A stretch of 64,000 nt of DNA from Liopterus haemorrhoidalis (Eukaryota > Arthropoda > Insecta > Coleoptera > Dytiscidae). The position numbers were made by a program, and so were the translations under genes. This document shows positions 1 through 10,788 of this stretch, piece after piece (position 1 is the first letter of the stretch; each line of letters opens with the position of its first letter). Where the stretch lies: NCBI GenBank assembly GCA_963971575.1, contig OZ020612.1:30049916-30113915 (forward strand), read 5' to 3'. Below the pieces are notes generated by a model, which was not told the origin of the DNA, did no database searches, and saw nothing but the letters and a program-made list of their open reading frames with translations.

Positions 1-3000
1 TTGATTTCCTCAAGTCCATTTTAGTTGAAGGAAAATAGGGCCTTAATAACCAAACTTATACAAAAGCATGTATCATTAAACAAAACCCTTAAAAATGGCA
101 AAAAATCGAAAAATCGTAAGGGAGACCCCTTCGATAAAAAATCTCGAATTTTTACAAAAAAAAATATTTCGGATTTTTCTCAAAATTGATACACATTGGG
201 CCGTAGATCACAAAAATAAGGTTCATTTTGGATTTTGGCCAACTGTTTTTGAGTAAATCGGAAAAAAAGTACCTAAAATTGACTATATCGGAAAATAGTA
301 CCTAAAATTGACTATAACTCAAAAACTAAGGCCTCTTGATTTTTTTAAATATTTTTTTATTAATCCTCACCCCAAAATTACCTAACGGCCGTATTTTGGA
401 CTGTATTAGGAAAACTTTTTTTTTTCAAAAAAATGAACAGAAAATTAATGAACATGTATTTCAAAAACTAAAAGAGATAGGGACCTGCGGTTGGAATTTT
501 TGAAGTTTTGAGGTCCGATATATGGTAAAGGCACATTTTGAAACATATTTTTAACAAAAAAAAAATTTGAAAAATTTTGAAATTTTTGTAGAATTTAATT
601 TTTCAAAAAATTATATCTCAATAACGGTAAAAGATAGGGACCTCTGGTTTAAATTTTTGATTTCCTCAAGTCCATTTTAGTCGAAGGAAAAACGGGCCTT
701 AATAACCAAACTTATACAAAAGCATGTATCATTAAACAAAACCCTTAAAAATGGCAAAAAATCGAAAAATCGTAAGGGGGATCCCTTCGATAAGAAATCT
801 CGAATTTTTACAAAAAAAAATATATCGGATTTTTCTCAAAATTGATACACATTTGGCCGTAGATCACAAAAATAAGGTTCATTTTGGATTTTGGCCAACT
901 GTTTTTGAGTAAATCGGAAAAAAAGTACCTAAAATTGACTATATCGGAAAATAGTACCTAAAATTGACTATAACTCAAAAACTAAGGCCTCTTTTTTATT
1001 AAATATTTTTTTATCCTCACCCCAAAATTACCTCACGGCCGTATTTTGGACTGTATTAGGAAAACTTTTTTTTTTCAAAAAAATGAACAGAGAATATATG
1101 AACATGTATTTCAAAAACTAAAAGAGATAAGGACCTGCGGTTGGAATTTTGAAGTTTTAAGGTCCGATATATGGTAAAGGCACATTTTAAAACATATTTT
1201 AAACAAAAAAATTTTTGAAAAATTTTAAAATTTTTGCAATAGAATTTAATTTTTCAAAAAATTATATCTCAATAACGGTAAAACATAGGGACCTCTGATT
1301 TAAATTTTTGAGTTCTTCAAGTCCATGTAAGTCGAAGGAAATTGGGGCCTTAATAACCAAACTTTTACAAAGGCATGTATCATTAAACAAAACCCTTAAA
1401 AATGGCAAAAAATCGAAAAATCGTAAGGGGGACCCCTTCGATAAAAAATCTCGAATTTTTACAAAAACAAATATTTCGGATTTTTCTCAGAATTGATACA
1501 CATTGGGCCGTAGATCACAAAAATAAGGTTCATTTTGGATTTTGGCCAACTTTTTTTGAGTAAATCGGAAAAAAAGTACCTAAAATTGACTATATCGGAA
1601 AATAGTACCTAAAATTGACTATAACTCAAAAACTAAGGCCTCTTGATTTTTTTAAATATTTTTTTATTAATCCACACCCCAAAATTACCTAACGGCCGTA
1701 TTTTGGACTGTATTAGGAAAACTTTTTTTTTTCAAAAAAATTAACAGAATATATGAAAATGTATTTCAAAAACTAAAAGAGACAGGGACCTGCGGTTGGA
1801 ATTTTTGAAGTTTTAAGGTCCGATATATGGTAAAGGCACATATTAAAACATATTTTAAACAAAAAAAATTTTTGAAAAATTTTGTAATTTTTGTAATTGA
1901 ATTTAATTTTTCAAAAAATTATATCTCAATAACGGTAAAAGATAGGGACCTCTGGTTTAAATTTTTGATTTCCTCAAGTTCATTTTAGTTGAAGGAAAAT
2001 AGGGCCTTAATAACCAAACTTATACAAAAGCATGTATCATTAAACAAAACCCTTAAAAATGGCAAAAAATCGAAAAATCGTAAAGGGGATCCCTTCGATA
2101 AGAAATCTCGAATTTTTACAAAAAAAAATATTTCGGATTTTTCTCAAAATTGATACACATTGGGCCGTAGATCACAAAAATAAGGTTCATTTTGGATTTT
2201 GGCCAACTGTTTTTGAGTAAATCGGAAAAAAAATACCCAAAATTGACTATATCGGAAAATAGTACCTAAAATTGACTATAACTCAAAAACTAAGGCCTCT
2301 TGATTTTTTTAAATATTTTTTTATTAATCCTCATCCCAAAATTACCTAACAGCCGTATTTTGGACTGTATTAGGAAAACTTTTTTTTTTCAAAAAAATGA
2401 ACAGAAAATTAATGAACATGTATTTCAAAAACTAAAAGAGATAGGGACCTGCGGTTGGAATTTTTGAAGTTTTAAGGTTCGATATATGGTAAAGGCACAT
2501 TTTGAAACATATTTTTAACAAAAAAAAATTTTGAAAAATTTTGAAATTTTTGTAATAGAATTTAATTTTTCAAAAAATTATATCTCAATAACGGTAAAAG
2601 ATAGGGACCTCTGGTTTAAATTTTTGATTTCCTCAAGTTCATTTTAGTTGAAGGAAAATAGGGCCTTAATAACCAAACTTATACAAAAGCATGTATCATT
2701 AAACAAAACCCTTAAAAATGGCAAAAAATCGAAAAATCGTAAAGGGGATCCCTTCGATAAGAAATCTCGAATTTTTACAAAAAAAAATATTTCGGATTTT
2801 TCTCAAAATTGATACACATTGGGCCGTAGATCACAAAAATAAGGTTCATTTTGGATTTTGGCCAACTGTTTTTGAGTAAATCGGAAAAAAAGTACCCAAA
2901 ATTGACTATTTTGGAAAATAGTACCTAAAATTGACTATAACTCAAAAACTAAGGCCTCTTTTTTGTAATAGAATTTTTGTAATAGAATATAATTTTTCAA

Positions 3001-3828
3001 AAAATTATATCTCAATAACGGTAAAACATAGGGACCTCTGATTTAAATTTTTGAGTTCTTCAAGTCCATGTAAGTCGAAGGAAATTGGGGCCTTAATAAC
3101 CAAACTTTTACAAAGGCATGTATCATTAAACAAAACCCTTAAAAATGGCAAAAAATCGAAAAATCGTAAGGGAGACCCCTTCGATAAAAAATCTCGAATT
3201 TTTACAAAAAAAAATATTTCGGATTTTTCTCAAAATTGATACACATTGGGCCGTAGATCACAAAAATAAGGTTCATTTTGGATTTTGGCCAACTGTTTTT
3301 GAGTAAATCGGAAAAAAGGTACCTAAAATTGACTATATCGGAAAATAGTACCTAAAATTGACTATAACTCAAAAACTAAGGCCTCTTTTTTTTTTAAATA
3401 TTTTTTTATTAATCCTCACCCCAAAATTATCTCACGGCCGTATTTTGGACTGTATCAGGAAAACTTTTTTTTTTCAAAAAAATGAACAGAGAATATATGA
3501 ACATGTATTTCAAAAACTAAAAGAGATAAGGACCTGCGGTTGGAATTTTTGAAGTTTTAAGGTCCGATATATGGTAAAGGCACATTTTAAAACATATTTT
3601 AAACAAAAAAAATTTTTGAAAAATTTTGAAATTTTTGTAATAGAATTTAATTTTTCAAAAAATTATATCTCAATAACGGTAAAAGATAGGGACCTCTGGT
3701 TTAAATTTTTGAGTTCCTCAAGTCTATTTTAGTCGAAGGAAATTAGGGCCTTAATAACCAAACTTATACAAAAGCATGTATCATTCAAAAAAAACCTTAA
3801 AAAGGGCAAAAAATCGAAAAATCGTAAG
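1..3828 (+). repeat. Left segment: six monomers, one truncated
   Basis: Cores lie at 198, 854, 1505, 2162, 2821 and 3248. The units around 2162 and 2821 are almost identical, sharing the variants agttcattttagttgaagg and aaaggggatccc at a 659-bp offset, so they look like a recent single-monomer duplication. A different private variant pair (gacctctgatttaaa and agttcttcaagtccatgtaa) is shared by about 1290-1345 and 3033-3088, 1743 bp apart. No gene is visible. The segment ends at the assembly gap. Confidence 0.9.
2951..3000 (+). repeat. Deletion junction with 14-bp duplication in a truncated monomer
   Basis: After aaggcctctt (2951-2960) the sequence jumps directly to the gtaatagaat part of the monomer, skipping the EagI-site and ACATGT segments. 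The core spacing here is 427 bp instead of about 658. The sequence gtaatag then occurs twice, at 2965 and 2979, a 14-bp tandem duplication not seen in normal units. This looks like slippage or end joining at T-rich microhomology. Only one such unit is present in the window. Confidence 0.85.
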
Positions 3829-4028
3829 NNNNNNNNNNNNNNNNNNNNNNNNNNNNNNNNNNNNNNNNNNNNNNNNNNNNNNNNNNNNNNNNNNNNNNNN
3901 NNNNNNNNNNNNNNNNNNNNNNNNNNNNNNNNNNNNNNNNNNNNNNNNNNNNNNNNNNNNNNNNNNNNNNNNNNNNNNNNNNNNNNNNNNNNNNNNNNNN
4001 NNNNNNNNNNNNNNNNNNNNNNNNNNNN
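3829..4028. other. Assembly gap, 200 N
   Basis: Exactly 200 N. The last base before it is in the cgtaag segment and the first base after it is in agatagggacc. In an intact unit (compare 4175 and 4686) these are separated by 510 bases, so 200 does not fit the repeat register and is almost certainly a fixed placeholder. True missing length should be 510 plus a whole number of monomers, unless the flanks overlap. Open frames crossing the gap are artefacts. Confidence 0.97.
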
Positions 4029-7000
4029 AAGATAGGGACCTCTGGTTTAAATTTTTGAGTTCCTCAAGTCTATTTTAGTCGAAGGAAATTAGGGCCTTAA
4101 TAACCAAACTTATACAAAAGCATGTATCATTAAAAAAAAACCCTTAAAAATGGCAAAAAATCGAAAAATCGTAAGGGGGACCCCTTCGATAAGAAATCTC
4201 GAATTTTTACAAAAAAAAATATTTCGGATTTTTCTCAAAATTGATACACATTGGGCCGTAGATCACAAAAATAAGGTTCATTTTGGATTTTGGCCAACTG
4301 TTTTTGAGTAAATCGGAAAAAAAGTACCTAAAATTGACTATATCGGAAAATAGTACCTAAAATTGACTATAACTCAAAAACTAAGGCCTCTTGATTTTTT
4401 TAAATATTTTTTTATTAATCCTCACCCCAAAATTACCTAACGGCCGTATTTTGGACTGTATTAGGAAATTTTTTTTTTTTCAAAAAAATTAACAGAGTAT
4501 ATGAACATGTATTTCGAAAACTAAAAGAGATAGGGACCTGCGGTTGGAATTTTTGAAGTTTTAAGGTCCGATATATGGTAAAGACACATTTTAAAACATA
4601 TTTTAAACAAAATAAATTTTTGAAAAATTTTGAAATTTTTGTAATTGAATTTAGTTTTTCAAATATTATATCTCAATAACGGTAAAAGATAGGGACCTCT
4701 GGTTTAAATTTTTGAGTTCCTCAAGTCCATTTTAGTCGAAGGAAATAAGGGCCTTAATAACCAAACTTATACAAAAGCATGTATCATTAAACAAAACCCT
4801 TAAAAATGGCAAAAAATCGAAAAATCGTAAGGAGGACCCCTTCGATAAGAAATCTCGAATTTTTACAAAAAAAAACATTTCGGATTTTTCTCAAAATTGA
4901 TACACATTGGGCCGTAGATCACAAAAATAAGGTTCATTTTGGATTTTGGCCAACTGTTTTTGAGTAAATCGGAAAAAAAGTACCTAAAATTGACTATATC
5001 GGAAAATAGTACATAAAATTGACTTTAACTCAAAAACTAAGGCCTCTTGATTTTTTTAAATATTTTTTTATTAATCCTCACCCCAAAATTACCTAACGGC
5101 TGTATTTTGGACTGTATCAGGAAAACTTTTTTTTTTCAAAAAAATGAACAGAGAATATATGAACATGTATGTCAAAAACTAAAAGAGATAGGGACCTGCG
5201 GTTGGAATTTTTAAGTTTTAAGTACCGATATATGGTAAAGGCACTTTTTAAAACATATTTTAAACAAAAAAAAATTTTGAAAAATTTTGAAATTTTTGTA
5301 ATAGAATTTAATTTTTCAAAAAATTATATCTCAATAACGGTAAAAGATAGGGACCTCTGGATTAAATTTTTGAGTTCCTCAAGTCTATTTTAGTCGAAGG
5401 AAATTGGGGCCTTAATAACCAAACCTATACAAAAGCATGTATCATTAAAAAAAACCCTTAAAAATGGCAAAAAATCGAAAAATCGTGAGGGGGACCCCTT
5501 CGATAAGAAATCTCGAATTTTTACAAAAAAAAATATTTCGGATTTTTCTCAAAATTGATACACATTGGGCCGTAGATCACAAAAATAAGGTTCATTTTGG
5601 ATTTTGGCCAACTGTTTTTGAGTAAATCGGAAAAAAAGTACCTTAAATTGACTATATCGGAAAATAGTACCTAAAATTGACTATAACTCAAAAACTAAGG
5701 CCTCTTGATTTTTTTAAATATTTTTTTATTAATCCTCACCCCAAAATTACCTAACGGCCGTATTTTGGACTGTATCAGGAAAACTTTTTTTTTTCAAAAA
5801 AATGAACAGAGAATATATGAACATGTATGTCAAAAACTAAAAGAGATAGGGACCTGCGGTTGGAATTGTTGAAGTTTTAAGGTCCGATATATGGTAAAGG
5901 CACTTTTTAAAACATATTTTAAACAAAAAAAATTTTTGAAAAATTTTGAAATTTTTGTAATAGAATTTAATTTTTCAAAAAATTATATCTCAATAACGGT
6001 AAAAGATAGGGACCTCTGGTTTAAATTTTTGAGTTCCTCAAGTCCATTTTAGTCGAAGGAAATTAGGGCCTTAATAACCAAACTTATACAAAAGCATGTA
6101 TCATTAAACAAAACCCTTAAAAATGGCAAAAAATCGAAAAATCGTAAGGGGGATCCCTTCGATAAGAAATCTCGAATTTTTACAAAAAAAAATATTTCGG
6201 ATTTTTCTCAAAATTGATACACATTGGGCCGTAGAACACAAAAATAAGGTTCATTTTGGATTTTGGCCAACTGTTTTTGAGTAAATCGGAAAAAAAGTAC
6301 CTAAAATTGACTATATCGGAAAATAGTACCTAAAATTGACTATAACTCAAAAACTAAGGCCTCTTGATTTTTTTAAATATTTTTTTAATAATCCTCACCC
6401 CAAAATTACCAAACGGCCGTATTTTGGACCGTATTAGGAAAACTTTTTTTTTTCAAAAAAATTACCAGATAATATGAACATGTATTTCGAAAACTAAAAG
6501 AGATAGGGACCTGCGGTTGGAATTTTTGAAGTTTTAAGGTCCGATATATGGTAATGGCACATTTTAAAACATATTTTAAACAAAATAAATTTTTGAAAAA
6601 TTTTGAAATTTTTGTAATTGTATTTAATTTTTCAAAAAATTATATCTCAATAACGGTAAAAGATAGGGACCTCTGGTTTAAATTTTTGAGTTCCTCAAGT
6701 CCATTTTAGTCGAAGGAAATTAGGGCCTTAATAACCAAACTTATATAAAAGCATGTATCATTAAACAAAACACTTAAAAATAGCGAAAAATCGTAAGGAG
6801 GAACTCCTTCGATAAGAAATCTCGTATTTTTACAAAACAAAATATTTCAGATTTTTCTCAAAATTGATACACATTGGGCCGTAGATCACAAAAATAAGGT
6901 TCATTTTGGATTTTGGCCAACTGTTTTTGAGTAAATCGAAAAAAAATACCTAAAATTGACTATATCGGAAAATAGTACCTAAAATTGACTATAATTCAAA

Positions 7001-9312
7001 AACTAAGGCCTCTTGATTTTTTTAAATATTTTTTTATTAATCCTCACCCCAAAATAACCTAACGGCCGTATTTTGGACTGTATTAGGAAAACGTTTTTTT
7101 TTCAAAAAAATGAACAGAAAATATATGAACATGTATTTCAAAAACTAAAAGAGATAGGGACCTGCGGTTGGAATTTTTGAAGTTTTAAGGTCCGATATAT
7201 GGTAAAGGCACATTTTAAAACATATTTTAAACAAAAAAAATTTTTGAAAAATTTTGAAATTTTTGTAATAGAATTTAATTTTTCAAAAAATTATATCTCA
7301 ATAACGGTAAAAGATAGGGACCTCTGGATTAAATTTTTGAGTTCCTCAATTCTATTTTAGTCGAAGGAAATTGGGGCCTTAATAACCAAACCTATACAAA
7401 AGCATGTATCATTAAAAAAAACCCTTAAAAATGGCAAAAAATCGAAAAATCGTGAGGGGGACCCCTTCGATAAGAAATCTCGAATTTTTACAAGAAAAAA
7501 TATTTCGGATTTTTCTCAAAATTGATACACATTGGGCCGTAGATCACAAAAATAAGGTTCATTTTGGATTTTGGCCAACTGTTTTTCAGTAAATCGGAAA
7601 AAAAGTACCTAAAATTGACTATATCGGAAAATAGTACCTAAAATTGACTATAACTCAAAAACTAAGGCCTCTTGATTTTTTTAAATATTTTTTTATTAAT
7701 CCTCACCCCAAAATTACCTAACGGCCGTATTTTGGACTGTATCAGGAAAACTTTTATTTTTCAAAAAAATGAACAGAAAATATATGAAAATGTATTTCAA
7801 AAACTAAAAGAGATAGGGACCTGCGGTTGGAATTTTTGAAGTTTTAAGGTCCGATATATGGTAAATGCACATTTTAAAACATATTTTAAACAAAAAAAAT
7901 TTTTGTAATTGAATTTAATTTTTCAAAAAATTATATCTCAATAACGGTAAAAAATAGGGACCTCTGGTTTAAATTTTTGAGTTCCTCAAGTCCATTTTAG
8001 TCGAAGGAAATTAGGGCTTTAATAACCAAACTTATACAAAAGCATGTATCATTAAACAAAACCCTTAAAAATGGCAAAAAATCGAAAAATCATAAGGTGG
8101 ACCCCTTCGATAAGAAATCTCAAATTTTTACAAAAAAAAATATTTCGGATTTTTCTCAAAATTGATACACATTGGGCCGTAGATCACAAAAATAAGGTTC
8201 ATTTTGGATTTTGGCCAACTGTTTTTGAGTAAATCGGAAAAAAGTACCTAAAATTGACTATATCGGAAAATAGTACATAAAATTGACTATAACTCAAAAA
8301 CTAAGGCCTCTTGATTTTTTTAAATATTTTTTTATTAATCCTCACCCCAAAATTACCTAACGGCCGTATTTTGGACTGTATCAGGAAAACTTTTTTTTTT
8401 CAAAAAAATGAACAGAAAATATATGAACATGTATTTCAAAAACTAAAAGAGATAGGGACCTGCGGTTGGAATTTTTGAAGTTTTAAGGTCCGATATATGG
8501 TAAAGGCACATTTTAAAACATATTTTAAACAAAAAAAATTTTTGAAAAATTTTGAAATTTTTGTAATAGAATTTAATTTTTCAAAAAATTATATCTCAAT
8601 AACGGTAAAAGATAGGGACCTCTGGTTTAAATTTTTGAGTTCCTCAAGTCCATTTTAGTCGAAGGAAATTAGGGCTTTAATAACCAAACTTATACAAAAG
8701 CATGTATCATTAAACAAAACCCTTAAAAATGGCAAAAAGTCGAAAAATCGTAAGGAGGAACCCCTTCGATAAGAAATCTCGTATTTTTACAAAACAAAAT
8801 ATTTCAGATTTTTCTCAAAATTGATACACATTGGGCCGTAGATCACAAAAATAAGGTTCATTTTGGATTTTGGCCAACTGTTTTTGAGTAAATCGAAAAA
8901 AAATACCTAAAATTGACTATATCGGAAAATAGTACCTAAAATTGACTATAATTCAAAAACTAAGGCCTCTTGATTTTTTTAAATATTTTTTTATTAATCC
9001 TCACCCCAAAATTACCTAACGGCCGTATTTTGGACTGTATCAGGAAAACTTTTTTTTTTCAAAAAAATGAACAGAAAATATATGAAAATGTATTTCAAAA
9101 ACTAAAAGAGATAGGGACCTGCGGTTGGAATTTTTGAAGTTTTAAGGTCCGATATATGGTAAATGCACATTTTAAAACATATTTTAAACAAAAAAAATTT
9201 TTGTAATAGAATTTAATTTTTCAAAAAATTATATCTCAATAACGGTAAAAGATAGGGACCTCTGGTTTAAATTTTTGAGTTCCTCAAGTCCATTTTAGTC
9301 GAAGGAAATTAG
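4029..9312 (+). repeat. Ten-monomer higher-order block, copy 1 (visible part)
   Basis: Core spacings from 4253 are 656, 658, 659, 650, 658, 640, 659, 639, 658, 659, which sum to 6536. The same series restarts at 10789. Private variants match at exactly this offset: gtagaacaca at 6231 and 12767, a shortened aatagcgaaaaatcg stretch near 6780 and 13316, ctcaattctattttag near 7344 and 13880, and an interrupted T-tract (cttttatttttc) near 7749 and 14285. Correspondence ends near 9312, where this copy has gggcc and copy 2 has gggct. The left end is cut by the gap. Confidence 0.92.
7885..7915 (+). repeat. Example of the 640-bp subfamily: 19-bp deletion site
   Basis: In 658-bp units the sequence has aatttttg, then aaaaattttgaaatttttg, then taat. 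In the 640-bp units, such as this one and those near 9195, 14436, 15733, 17032, 17673, 37157 and 39115, the 19 bases between the two aatttttg copies and one copy itself are lost, giving aatttttgtaat. The event is bounded by 8-bp direct repeats, as expected for replication slippage. It defines a recurring subfamily across the array. Confidence 0.85.
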
Positions 9313-10564
9313 GGCCTTAATAACCAAACTTATATAAAAGCATGTATCATTAAACAAAACACTTAAAAATGGCAAAAAATCGAAAAATCGTAAGGAGGAC
9401 CCCTTCGATAAGAAATCCCGAATTTTTACAAAAAAAAATATTTCGGATTTTTCTCAAAATTGATACACATTGGGCCGTAGATCACAAAAATAAGGTTCAT
9501 TTTGGATTTTGGCCAACTGTTTTTGAGTAAATCGGAAAAAAAGTACCTAAAATTGACTATATCAGAAAATAGTACCTAAAATTGACTATAACTCAAAAAC
9601 TAACGCCTCTTGATTTTTTTAAATATTTTTTTATTAATCCTCACCCCTAAATTACCTAACGGCCGTATTTTGGACTGTATCAGGAAAACTTTTTTTTTTC
9701 AAAAAAATGAACAGAGAATATATGAACATGTATGTCAAAAACTAAAAGAGATAGGGACCTGCGGTTGGAATTTTTAAGTTTTAAGTACCGATATATGGTA
9801 AAGGCACTTTTTAAAACATATTTTAAACAAAAAAAATTTTTGAAAAATATTGATATTTTTGTAATAGAATTTAATTTTTCAAAAAATTATATCTCAATAA
9901 CGGTAAAAGATAGGGACCTCTGGTTTAAATTTTTGAGTTCCTCAAGTCCATTTTAGTCGAAGGAAATTAGGGCCTTAATAACCAAACTTATACAAAAGCA
10001 TGTATCATTAAACAAAACCCTTAAAAATGGCAAAAAATCGAAAAATCGTAAGGGGGATCCCTTCGATAAGAAATCTCGAATTTTTACAAAAAAAAATATT
10101 TCGGATTTTTCTCAAAATTGATACACATTGGGCCGTAGATCACAAAAATAAGGTTCATTTTGGATTTTGGCCAACTGTTTTTGAGTAAATCGGAAAAAAA
10201 GTACCTAAAATTGACTATATCGGAAAATAGTACCTAAAATTGACTATAACTCAAAAACTAAGGCCTCTTGATTTTTTTAAATATTTTTTTATTAATCCTC
10301 ACCCCAAAATTACCTAACGGCCGTATTTTGGACTGTATTAGGAAAACTTTTTTTTTTCAAAAAAATTAACAGAGAATATATGAACATGTATTTCAAAAAC
10401 TAAAAGAGATAGGGACCTGCGGTTGGAAATTTTTAAGTTTTAAGGTCCGATATATGGTAAAGGCACATTTGAAAACATATTTTAAACAAAAAAATTTTTG
10501 AAAAATTTTGAAATTTTTGTAATAGAATTTAATTTTTCAAAAAATTATATCTCAATAACGGTAA
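9313..10564 (+). repeat. Remainder of the 6536-bp higher-order period
   Basis: About two monomers lie between the matched parts of copies 1 and 2. They include the variants aatcccgaa near 9415, ctaacgcctct near 9600 and accgatatatgg near 9787. These recur around 30845-31220, at an offset of 21427 bp, and not after copy 2. The stretch is therefore part of the ten-monomer unit but was not retained downstream of copy 2. No gene is present. Confidence 0.85.
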
Positions 10565-10788
10565 AAGATAGGGACCTCTGGTTTAAATTTTTGAGTTCCT
10601 CAAGTCTATTTTAGTCGAAGGAAATTAGGGCCTTAATAACCAAACTTATACAAAAGCATGTATCATTAAAAAAAAACCCTTAAAAATGGCAAAAAATCGA
10701 AAAATCGTAAGGGGGACCCCTTCGATAAGAAATCTCGAATTTTTACAAAAAAAAATATTTCGGATTTTTCTCAAAATTGATACACATT
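10130..10788 (+). repeat. Representative full-length monomer (659 bp) with internal landmarks
   Basis: This unit serves as a map of the monomer, starting at the arbitrary core gggccgtagatc. In order it has: TGGCCA (10168-10173); two tandem 30-bp subrepeats (10191-10220, 10221-10250); AGGCCT (10261-10266); the 8-bp palindrome ACGGCCGT (10317-10324), which contains CGGCCG; a T10-C-A7 tract (10348-10365); ACATGT (10384-10389); the motif agatagggacc twice, at 10407 and 10566, 159 bp apart; and a near-palindrome AAGGGG-GA-CCCCTT (10709-10722). The last is followed by TTCGA (10721-10725) and TCGAA (10735-10739) as short inverted arms. A-tracts and T-tracts fill much of the rest. No long open frame crosses the unit in any frame. 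Confidence 0.9.

Noticed and set aside
1308..3239. 62-codon frames at 1308 and 3051 (also 30110, 45138, 59547; reverse frames at 55578, 56238, 62806)
   Set aside because: Low-complexity, A/T-driven frames in satellite monomers. No conserved start context and no coding pattern of substitutions between copies.
3776..4078. 100-codon open frame
   Set aside because: It crosses the 200-N gap; most of it is undefined sequence.
5169..5393. 74-codon frames at 5169, 9732, 11705 and 31159 with near-identical translations
   Set aside because: The similarity follows from the 6536-bp and 21.4-kb block copies. Other monomers lack the frame. Identical translation here reflects repeated DNA, not selection on a protein.
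10348..10365. T10-C-A7 tract as a terminator or hairpin
   Set aside because: A one-base spacer cannot form a loop, and there is no transcription unit nearby. It is better read as a homopolymer pair contributing to slippage and DNA stiffness.
10721..10740. CENP-B box-like sequence at cttcgataagaaatctcgaa
   Set aside because: It has TTCG but lacks the A and CGGG at the required spacing of the CENP-B box core. No other candidate in the monomer fits.
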